Assembly (NCBI GenBank): GCA_910587275.1
Contig: CAJUMD010000100.1
Coordinates: 1-12,707 of the forward strand
Reading direction: 5' to 3'
Source: an uncultured Kineothrix sp.
Lineage (GTDB): Bacteria; Bacillota; Clostridia; Lachnospirales; Lachnospiraceae
DNA length: 12,707 nt
The position numbers and the translations under genes were made by a program. Below the pieces are notes generated by a model. It did not search any database, was not told the origin of the DNA, and saw only the letters and a program-made list of their open reading frames with translations. Below, piece after piece: positions 7,700-12,707 of this stretch. The stretch's first letter is position 1. Each line of letters begins with the position of its first letter.

Positions 7700-7727
7700 T
7701 TGACATATGACAGAAGAATGATACAAT
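7700..7727 (+). promoter_or_regulatory. Sigma-A promoter of the metal-resistance operon
   Basis: TTGACA (7700-7705, perfect -35), a 16-base spacer and TACAAT (7722-7727) form a strong promoter, with transcription expected to start near 7734. That start would exclude the GTG at 7734 as a start codon for the ArsR gene. TTACGG occurs twice upstream, at 7678-7683 and 7694-7699, 16 bases apart. Confidence 0.8.
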
Positions 7728-7729
7728 GA

Positions 7730-7753
7730 ACATGTGAACAGTTATTCATATAA
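7730..7753 (+). promoter_or_regulatory. SmtB/CadC-type operator (11-2-11 imperfect palindrome)
   Basis: The core TGAACAGTTATTCA (7735-7748) is the central sequence of ArsR/SmtB-family zinc-sensor operators, and to my recollection matches one of the smt operator sites of cyanobacteria. The half-sites 7730-7740 and 7743-7753 match in 7 of 11 positions around a GT centre. It covers the expected transcription start, immediately downstream of the -10 box, so a bound repressor would block polymerase. Metal binding to the ArsR protein encoded just downstream should release it. Confidence 0.78.
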
Positions 7754-7778
7754 AGGACGGAAAGGAGTGGTGAGTCAG

Positions 7779-8156
7779 ATGAAACAACGGGAAGAAGAAC
7801 CGGTGGAGCGCTGTGAATACATCCATGTGCATGAGGATATCGTGGCAAAGGTGAATGAGCAGATGCCGGAGGAAGATAAACTGTATGATTTGGCGGATTT
7901 TTTTAAGGTGTTTGCGGATTCCACGCGGATTAAAATGTTATATGTGCTGATGTGTTCCGAGATGTGCGTGTGCGATTTGGCCGGAATTCTGAATATGACC
8001 CAGTCGGCGATATCCCACCAGTTGCGTACGTTAAAGCAGATGGATTTGGTAAGGAACCGCCGCGATGGGAAGACCGTATTCTATTCCCTGGCGGACGGGC
8101 ATATTAAAACGATTTTAAGCCAGGGCTTGGACCACATCGAGGAAGACGGCGGATGA
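7779..8156 (+). CDS. ArsR/SmtB-family metal-sensing repressor (CadC/CzrA-like)
   Basis: This 125-residue winged-helix repressor should bind the operator at 7730-7753 and let go on binding Zn, Cd or Pb. The recognition helix region is TQSAISHQLRTLKQ (about 74-87). The C-terminal alpha-5 metal site is complete: D106, H108, H119 and E122 show the D-x-H-(10)-H-x-x-E spacing of SmtB, CzrA and CadC. A second, CadC-like alpha-3N site is suggested by C63-V-C65 together with N-terminal C12, with H16 and H18 where CadC has a second Cys. The start at 7779 is preferred with AAAGGAG at 7761-7767 upstream; in-frame GTG codons at 7767 and 7770 overlap that ribosome site, and the GTG at 7734 lies at the expected transcript start. 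It is the first gene of the metal operon and so represses itself. Confidence 0.92.
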   Translation: MKQREEEPVERCEYIHVHEDIVAKVNEQMPEEDKLYDLADFFKVFADSTRIKMLYVLMCSEMCVCDLAGILNMTQSAISHQLRTLKQMDLVRNRRDGKTVFYSLADGHIKTILSQGLDHIEEDGG

Positions 8157-8215
8157 TGCCGTTTCCATAATGGGACAGTTAAGGAAAGGAACAGGAGAGA
8201 CAGGAGGAAAAGGAT

Positions 8216-8437
8216 ATGAAGAAAACGTATATTTTGGAAGATTTGGATTGTGCCCACTGCGCGGCGGAAATCGAGGCGGCAGTGGCGAAACTGGAAGGCG
8301 TGACGGGCAGTACGGTAACGTTCCTTACGCAAAAGCTGGTAGTGGAAGTGGAGGATGCGCGGGCGGATAAGATTACGAAGGAAATCAAAAAGACAGTGAA
8401 GAAATTCGAGCCGGATGTGGAAGTCGTGGAGAAATAA
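8216..8437 (+). CDS. Small heavy-metal-associated (HMA) domain protein
   Basis: This 73-residue protein is a single HMA domain of the ferredoxin-like fold. The metal-binding loop DCAHC places Cys at 12 and 15, in the early position after the first strand, and the rest shows the alternating strands and helices of the family. In many clostridial CadA proteins a domain of this LEDLDCAxCA type is fused to the N-terminus of the ATPase; here it is a separate gene, 82 bases before the ATPase start and in a different frame. It should bind Zn, Cd or Pb and pass it to or regulate the ATPase next to it. AGGAGG (8202-8207) sits 8 bases before the ATG, so it is well translated on its own. A free-standing copper-chaperone role is less likely given the neighbours. 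Confidence 0.88.
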   Translation: MKKTYILEDLDCAHCAAEIEAAVAKLEGVTGSTVTFLTQKLVVEVEDARADKITKEIKKTVKKFEPDVEVVEK

Positions 8438-8519
8438 CGGCGGCTTTCCCTGCGGGGCATTGGAAAACGTTTCGGGGAAACCGGGGGGGACATTGGGCGT
8501 AATACGGAAGGTGGATGAG

Positions 8520-10412
8520 ATGAGCAGGAAATTAAAAAGAAGGATTAAGAGGGTGGGTGCCGGTGCGGCGGTTTATGCGGCGGCGGTGCTGCTTTCCGGT
8601 TTGGTGTCCGGAATCAACGGATATTTGGAATTCGCCCTGTTTCTTGCCGCTTACTTTGCTATCGGCGGCGACGTGGTGAAAAATGCGGTGAAGAACATCG
8701 GGCACGGTCAGGTATTTGACGAGAATTTCCTTATGACGGTTGCCACGGTGGGGGCGTTTTTCGTGGGGGATTACCCGGAAGCGGTGGCGGTGATGCTTTT
8801 TTACCAGGTCGGGGAATGTTTCCAGTCTTATGCGGTGAACCAGTCGAGGAAATCCATTGCGTCGCTGATGGATATCCGTCCTGACAGCGCCAACGTTATA
8901 CGCGGCGGGGAAACGGTGGAAGTCGGACCGGAGGAAGTGGAAATCGGTGAACGGATTCTCATAAAGCCCGGCGAACGGATTCCTTTGGACGGTGTAGTCC
9001 GCAAGGGGGCTTCCACGCTGGATACCATGGCACTGACAGGAGAGAGCCTGCCCCGCGACGTGGAGGAAGGGGACGGCGTTATCAGCGGCTGCGTGAACCT
9101 GTCCGGCGTACTGGAAGTGGAAGTGGAGAAAAAGTTTGGGGAATCCACCGTGGCAAAGATTTTGGATTTGGTGGAAAATGCAAGCAGCAAAAAATCGGAA
9201 GCGGAACATTTCATTACGAAATTTGCGAGATACTATACACCCGTTGTGGTTGGCTGTGCGGTGCTTTTGGCAGTGGTTCCGCCTTTGGCGGCAGGCGGCG
9301 GCTGGCAGGAATGGATTTACCGTGCGCTGAGCTTCCTGGTTATTTCCTGTCCCTGTGCCCTGGTTATCAGCATTCCCCTCAGTTTCTTCGGGGGACTTGG
9401 CGGCGCCGGCAGGGCAGGGATTCTGATTAAGGGAAGCAATTATCTGGAAGCGCTTGCCGGTGCGGAGATGGTGGTGATGGATAAGACGGGGACGCTGACC
9501 AAAGGAAGTTTTGCGGTCACTAAGCTGGTTCCGGCAGAGGGGATTGGTGAACGGGAACTGTTGGGAAAAGCGGCATATGCGGAAAGCTATTCCAACCATC
9601 CCATTTCCGTATCCCTTAAGAAAGCCTATGAAGCGTACGGGGAGGAGACGGACCGGGCGCGGATGGGGGATGTGGAGGAAATCGCGGGTCACGGAGTCTG
9701 TGCGGTTATCGATGGGAAAAGGGTGTATGTCGGAAATGACAGGCTGATGGAACGCCAGGGGATTAAACCGTCCGTTTCGGAGGAAATCGGGACGGTGGTG
9801 CATGTGGCGGAAGAAGACCGGTACCTGGGTTACATCGTGATTGCGGACGAGGTGAAAGACGATGCAAAGAAAGCGGTGGACGGATTTAAGGCAGCGGGGA
9901 TGAAAAAAATCGTTATGCTGACCGGGGACAGGAAGCGTACCGCCGAAGACGTGGCAGGACGCCTCGGAATACCCGAGGTATATGCGGAGCTGCTTCCGGC
10001 GGATAAGGTGGACCGGGTGGAACGGCTGCTTGCATCAAAATCGGAAAAAGGCAGACTGATATTCGTGGGTGACGGCATCAATGATGCGCCCGTGTTGGCA
10101 AGGGCGGATATCGGCGTGGCGATGGGCGGTCTCGGTTCCGATGCGGCAATCGAGGCGGCGGACGTGGTAATCATGACCGATGAACCGTCCAAAATCGCCC
10201 GTGCCATCCAAATATCAAAAAAGACCCTTGGAATCGTAAGGCAGAACATCGTGTTTGCCATCGGCGTAAAAGTGCTGGTGCTGCTGCTCGCCGCGGCAGG
10301 TATGGCTTCCATGTGGGCGGCGGTGTTTGCCGACGTGGGGGTGGCGGTCATCGCCATCATCAATGCCATGCGGGCGATGCGCTGTACGGGGCGGTGTGAA
10401 AGGATAAGGTGA
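8520..10412 (+). CDS. cadA: Zn/Cd/Pb-exporting P-type ATPase (P1B-2)
   Basis: This 630-residue membrane pump uses ATP to export soft divalent metals. Motifs run in order: TGES actuator loop (173-176), CPC in the transport helix (277-279), phosphorylation site DKTGTLT starting at D321, the HP motif of P1B pumps (H360-P361) and GDGIND (517-522). An Asp in the last helix (FADVG), as in ZntA and CadA, supports Zn/Cd/Pb specificity rather than copper. The N-terminal HMA domain is absent and is supplied by the gene just upstream. The C-terminal tail has an extra CTGRC. The start at 8520 is preferred with GGAAGG (8505-8510) 9 bases upstream; an in-frame ATG at 8415 lies inside the HMA gene and would add 35 Gly-rich residues of no recognisable kind. 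It is co-transcribed with its sensor and with the kinase after it. Confidence 0.93.
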   Translation: MSRKLKRRIKRVGAGAAVYAAAVLLSGLVSGINGYLEFALFLAAYFAIGGDVVKNAVKNIGHGQVFDENFLMTVATVGAFFVGDYPEAVAVMLFYQVGECFQSYAVNQSRKSIASLMDIRPDSANVIRGGETVEVGPEEVEIGERILIKPGERIPLDGVVRKGASTLDTMALTGESLPRDVEEGDGVISGCVNLSGVLEVEVEKKFGESTVAKILDLVENASSKKSEAEHFITKFARYYTPVVVGCAVLLAVVPPLAAGGGWQEWIYRALSFLVISCPCALVISIPLSFFGGLGGAGRAGILIKGSNYLEALAGAEMVVMDKTGTLTKGSFAVTKLVPAEGIGERELLGKAAYAESYSNHPISVSLKKAYEAYGEETDRARMGDVEEIAGHGVCAVIDGKRVYVGNDRLMERQGIKPSVSEEIGTVVHVAEEDRYLGYIVIADEVKDDAKKAVDGFKAAGMKKIVMLTGDRKRTAEDVAGRLGIPEVYAELLPADKVDRVERLLASKSEKGRLIFVGDGINDAPVLARADIGVAMGGLGSDAAIEAADVVIMTDEPSKIARAIQISKKTLGIVRQNIVFAIGVKVLVLLLAAAGMASMWAAVFADVGVAVIAIINAMRAMRCTGRCERIR

Positions 10413-10416
10413 CAGT

Positions 10417-11523
10417 ATGGGAAAAGAAAAAGCGGAGTTAATGCAGATTGCGGGGAAGTTCCGGCTGGACGGGGAAAAAGAGCAGGTTGTGCCTTATGGC
10501 AGCGGACATATTAACGATACTTTTCTCCTGACCTGCCGTGCCGGGGATAGGGAAAAGAAATACATTCTCCAAAGAATGAACCATGAGATTTTTAAAGATC
10601 CCAAAGGGCTGATGGAGAATGTGGTGGGTGTGACATCGTTCCTGCAAAGGAAAATCCGTGAAAACGGCGGAAATCCGGAACGGGAAGCATTAAATGTCAT
10701 CCATACCCATACCGGCGAATCTTACTGTAAACTGGAAGACGGTACTTATTGGCGGATGTGCTTGTATGTGGAAGGCGCTACCAGTTATGATGCGGTGGAA
10801 AAGCAGGAAGATTTTTATGAAAGTGCGGTAGCTTTCGGGCATTTCCAAAAACTGCTGGAGGATTATCCGGCGGCGAGCCTGCATGAGACGATACCGGATT
10901 TCCACAATACGGCAGACCGGCTGGAAAAGTTCCGGGCGGCAGTGGAAAAGGATGTATGCGGCAGGGCGGCAGGCGTGCAGGAAGAAATAAATTTCGTGCT
11001 GGAGCGTGCCGGGGAGTGCGGTATACTGTGTGGTATGCTGGCATCGGGGGAACTGCCCCTGCGCGTAACGCATAATGATACAAAGCTGAATAATATTATG
11101 ATGGACAATGAAACGGGGAAAGGTATCTGCGTCATTGATTTGGATACGGTGATGCCCGGTTCCGCGCTTTATGATTATGGGGATTCCATACGTTTTGGGG
11201 CAAATACGGGTGCGGAGGACGAAAAGGATTTATCGAAAATTTCCTGTGATTTGGAACTTTTCGCCCTGTATACCAAAGGGTTTACCGAAGGCTGTGAAGG
11301 TTCGCTGACGGAAAAGGAAATCCGAATGCTGCCGATGGGCGCTAAAATCATGACGCTGGAATGCGGTATGCGTTTCCTGACGGATTACCTGGAGGGGGAC
11401 CATTATTTCAAAGTCAACTACCCGGAACATAATCTGGACCGCTGCAGGACACAGTTTTGCATGGTGAAGGATATGGAGGACAAGTGGAAGGACATGCAGG
11501 ATATCGTGGAACGGTATTTGTAA
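10417..11523 (+). CDS. NahK-like N-acetylhexosamine/hexose 1-kinase (aminoglycoside-phosphotransferase fold)
   Basis: This 368-residue kinase has the choline/aminoglycoside kinase fold and closely resembles NahK/LnpB of bifidobacteria, which phosphorylates N-acetylhexosamines at C1. Landmarks of the family are the N-terminal YGSGHINDTF loop (27-36), ILQRMNHEIFKDP (about 50-62) and GLMENV. The catalytic loop is HNDTKLNN with D221, and VIDLDTVMPG carries the metal-binding Asp pair D241/D243, followed by YDYGDSIRFGA. The product, a sugar 1-phosphate, would feed an NDP-sugar pyrophosphorylase such as that at 3746. The ATG is 4 bases after the ATPase stop and its ribosome site (AGGATAAGG, 10401-10409) lies inside the ATPase gene, so translation looks coupled. 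A sugar kinase is unexpected in a metal operon. The exact sugar is not known; Glc/GalNAc are the family precedent. Confidence 0.88.
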   Translation: MGKEKAELMQIAGKFRLDGEKEQVVPYGSGHINDTFLLTCRAGDREKKYILQRMNHEIFKDPKGLMENVVGVTSFLQRKIRENGGNPEREALNVIHTHTGESYCKLEDGTYWRMCLYVEGATSYDAVEKQEDFYESAVAFGHFQKLLEDYPAASLHETIPDFHNTADRLEKFRAAVEKDVCGRAAGVQEEINFVLERAGECGILCGMLASGELPLRVTHNDTKLNNIMMDNETGKGICVIDLDTVMPGSALYDYGDSIRFGANTGAEDEKDLSKISCDLELFALYTKGFTEGCEGSLTEKEIRMLPMGAKIMTLECGMRFLTDYLEGDHYFKVNYPEHNLDRCRTQFCMVKDMEDKWKDMQDIVERYL

Positions 11524-11535
11524 ATGCCGCGAGAG

Positions 11536-11561
11536 GCAAATGCCCCGAATGGGGTGTTTGC
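11536..11561 (+). terminator. Hairpin terminator of the metal/kinase operon
   Basis: GCAAATGCCCC (11536-11546), loop GAAT, and GGGGTGTTTGC (11551-11561) pair over 11 bp in RNA, with two G-U pairs. A T-rich stretch, TTCTTTAT, follows. It begins 12 bases after the kinase stop, marks the end of the operon and is also close to where the AT-rich accessory stretch begins. Confidence 0.75.
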
Positions 11562-11576
11562 TTCTTTATCGCACGC

Positions 11577-11675
11577 GAAAAGCATTTCTATACTGATCTT
11601 ATCAATCTTTTAGTAAAAGACGATACAGAAAAATTTCATGTGTTCGACAGCAGAGGAAAAATCCGCCAAAGATAA
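11577..11675 (+). pseudogene. Unidentified gene remnant (C-terminal tail)
   Basis: From about 11577 one frame reads as an ordinary protein end (EKHFYTDLINLLVKDDTEKF, then HVFDSRGKIRQR and a stop), in AT-rich codons unlike the kinase operon. Before it, the same frame runs back through the terminator hairpin and into the kinase gene out of frame, so there is no true start. It looks like the 3' end of an interrupted gene. I do not recognise the family, and it could also be a chance open stretch. Confidence 0.3.
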
Positions 11676-11680
11676 ATTCT

Positions 11681-11953
11681 CTGATTGGATATAGAACCTC
11701 CCGTTCTAAGAAGAATATGGATACATGGCTTTTTGCTCATCATTACAGTGGAAAACTTTGGTGGAGAATTGGCTGGATTATTTTAGTTCCGTCAATTATT
11801 ATCCATCTTCCATTTTACGGAGCTTCAGATAATGCTATCGGAATTGTCGGCTTGATTTTGACATTTATTCAAATTGCTGTTTTGATAGGCTCTGTATTTC
11901 CGACAGAGAAGGCATTAAAAAGAACTTTTACAGAAGAAGGGCTTCGTAGATAA
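11681..11953 (+). pseudogene. SdpI-family membrane protein remnant, 5' truncated
   Basis: The reading frame gives LIGYRTSRSKKNMDTWLFAH then HYSGKLWW and two hydrophobic segments (about WRIGWIILVPSIIIHLPFY and IGIVGLILTFIQIAVLIGSV), ending PTEKALKRTFTEEGLRR. IGYRT-S-N-W-A-G is the conserved core of the SdpI family (the immunity protein to the B. subtilis SdpC killing factor, and relatives). In SdpI this motif is preceded by several N-terminal helices. Here the frame upstream is open only back to 11597, without a helix, and has no start codon before the ATG at 11717, which lies after the motif and lacks a good ribosome site. I therefore read it as a remnant. Base use is AT-rich, like the remnant before it and unlike the chromosome to the left. 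Confidence 0.6.
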
Positions 11954-12138
11954 AAACTTTAACTGTATAAGGCAGGACTAGGCAAGGAGCAGAGAGAACG
12001 GCCAGGGCAGATGATGATTGCTAATAATAGGGCAAAGGGAGATTAAGGAAAATTCAATGGAAATGTGCATAACAGGCTACGGAATCCCACACATCACATA
12101 TATCTTTCCTGATTGACAAATAGTATTTTCAATTTTGT
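11954..12138. other. AT-rich non-coding stretch between remnants and transposase end
   Basis: I see no gene, RNA or clear repeat here. The longest plausible reading is an 11-residue fragment (MMIANNRAKGD) near 12010-12045, without a ribosome site. The stretch may be scar DNA from past insertions; an end of the neighbouring insertion sequence could lie here or further right, but it cannot be fixed with only one end in view. Confidence 0.4.
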
Positions 12139-12167
12139 TTGAAGTTGACAGCCACACATAGTATAAT
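12139..12167 (+). promoter_or_regulatory. Candidate plus-strand promoter ahead of a hairpin
   Basis: TTGAAG (12139-12144), a 17-base spacer and a perfect TATAAT (12162-12167) form a plausible sigma-A promoter. A TTGACA at 12145-12150 is too close to the -10 box to be used with it. There is no gene on the plus strand ahead: transcription would meet the hairpin at 12193 within about 25 bases of starting. Confidence 0.45.
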
Positions 12168-12192
12168 CCTGTCTTTGACAGTTAGTAGGTTA

Positions 12193-12237
12193 AAAAATCG
12201 CTGTATCCCTTGTATTTTCTGGGTTACAGCGATTTTT
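12193..12237. terminator. Bidirectional intrinsic terminator at the 3' side of the transposase
   Basis: AAAAATCGCTGTA (12193-12205) and TACAGCGATTTTT (12225-12237) are perfect 13-bp reverse complements; inside them, after a mismatch, CCC pairs with GGG. The A and T tracts at the ends make it work on both strands. It lies 24 bases beyond the transposase stop (minus strand) and would also end any transcript from the promoter at 12139-12167. Confidence 0.8.
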
Positions 12238-12261
12238 ATCGTTGTTACGAAGTATAGTAAT

Positions 12262-12707
12262 TTATTCTTTTCCTTTACTTTTTTTCTGAATGGTTCTCAT
12301 ATCGCTTTTGGTTATGAATTGATAATCCGTTCGGAAACCACAGACTTCATGGAGCGCATCCGTGATAAGCTCCCGCCTGTATAGCGGGATAAATCCCTGT
12401 TCCTGTATTTCAGCGAAGTTTATTGCTTTTAGTGTATCTAATATTTCTCCGCAGGTATACTTATATTCCAGTTTTTTCTCAAGAAAACGGTAGAGCGTTA
12501 ATGCGAGAAAACAAATCAGGAAATGTGCTTTGATCCGGTTTTCATCCTGTAAATAAACAGGTCTTGCGGAAAAATCTGTTTTCATGATCCGGAAACATTC
12601 CTCTATCTGCCATCTGCCCTCACTGACTTTCAGGATATCACTGACCTCATCGTCCAAAAGGTCTGTGCATACTGCATAGAGTCCGTCGTACCGAGCCTCG
12701 TCAGAAA
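12262..12707 (-). CDS. IS1634-like (IS4-group) DDE transposase, C-terminal part
   Basis: The minus-strand frame is open to the window edge, so the start and the two catalytic Asp residues lie outside. The visible 148 residues include YDGLYAVCT, then GRWQIEECFRIMK. The latter has the R-(3)-E-(6)-K spacing of the YREK motif of IS4-type transposases, with the catalytic Glu codon at 12601-12603; the Tyr of that motif is replaced by Ser here. ARPVYLQDENRIKAHFLICFLAL and FRTDYQ at the end are typical of IS1634-family transposases of clostridia. It cuts and pastes its own element. The visible part has no frameshift or stop, so the element may be intact. Codon use is AT-rich compared with the chromosomal genes to the left. 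Confidence 0.85.
   Translation of the reverse strand, partial: SDEARYDGLYAVCTDLLDDEVSDILKVSEGRWQIEECFRIMKTDFSARPVYLQDENRIKAHFLICFLALTLYRFLEKKLEYKYTCGEILDTLKAINFAEIQEQGFIPLYRRELITDALHEVCGFRTDYQFITKSDMRTIQKKSKGKE

Larger units (their letters stand above)
12193..12707 (-). mobile_element. Insertion sequence, 3' part (IS1634-like), continues past the right edge
   Basis: The transposase end and its terminator indicate an insertion sequence running off the window. The left boundary given is only the outer base of the terminator hairpin; the terminal inverted repeat and target duplication cannot be identified because the other end is not present. The neighbouring gene remnants fit repeated insertion at this site. 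Confidence 0.45.

Noticed and set aside
7734..7778. GTG start at 7734 for the ArsR gene
   Set aside because: It falls at the expected transcription start, inside the operator, with no ribosome site.
8532..9803. 423-codon minus-strand open frame
   Set aside because: It is antisense to the P-type ATPase, whose motifs are all intact; the product is His/Arg-rich with no recognisable domain.
12145..12167. TTGACA-TATAAT as a promoter
   Set aside because: The spacer would be only 11 bases; the TTGAAG at 12139 gives the proper 17.
12139..12384. 81-codon plus-strand open frame
   Set aside because: It runs through the terminator hairpin and opposite the transposase end, and has no ribosome site or family features.
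1..12707. CRISPR array, tRNA or rRNA genes, prophage genes
   Set aside because: No regularly spaced direct repeats, tRNA-like folds, conserved rRNA segments or phage structural genes were seen on either strand.

Overview
The window looks like chromosomal DNA of a Gram-positive anaerobe of the Bacillota, probably Lachnospiraceae or a close relative. This is inferred from strong AGGAGG-type ribosome sites, the style of the protein families (a paired ABC exporter with a 'MWAWKHPH' linker, an ArsR regulator with 'HVHEDIV', a CadA preceded by a separate metal-binding protein) and an IS1634-like transposase. No rRNA or tRNA gene was seen and the species is not determined.

Layout. (1) 1-2524: the end of one ABC exporter half-transporter and the whole of its partner, in the same direction. 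Their motifs fit a heterodimer with one degenerate and one active ATP site. (2) 2570-3445 (minus): an AraC-type regulator. An AT-rich divergent control region separates it from a sugar-phosphate nucleotidyltransferase (3746-4666). (3) 4667-4895: two palindromes followed by a good sigma-A promoter with a perfect palindrome in its spacer, leading into a methyl-accepting chemotaxis protein (4896-6704). A 15-bp perfect inverted repeat ends this unit. (4) 6761-7597 (minus): a MerR regulator with a GyrI-like effector domain, divergent from a metal-resistance operon. (5) 7779-11523: ArsR/SmtB-type metal sensor, small CxxC metal-binding protein, Zn/Cd/Pb P-type ATPase, and, 4 bases after the ATPase stop, a NahK-like sugar 1-kinase. 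A hairpin at 11536-11561 ends the operon. (6) 11577-12707: an AT-rich accessory stretch with remnants of unrelated genes (one SdpI-like), a promoter-hairpin pair and the end of an IS1634-like transposase running off the right edge.

How the parts work together. The best-supported unit is the metal operon. It has a sigma-A promoter (7700-7727), an SmtB/CadC-type operator over the expected transcription start (7730-7753), a sensor with a complete D-H-H-E zinc site plus a Cys-rich second site, a metal-binding domain protein and an efflux ATPase. The odd member is the sugar kinase at its end, which appears translationally coupled to the ATPase. It is the natural biochemical partner of the nucleotidyltransferase 5.7 kb upstream (sugar to sugar-1-phosphate to NDP-sugar), so the metal operon may have captured half of a sugar-activation pair. 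This link is the most unusual feature here, but it is an inference from gene order.
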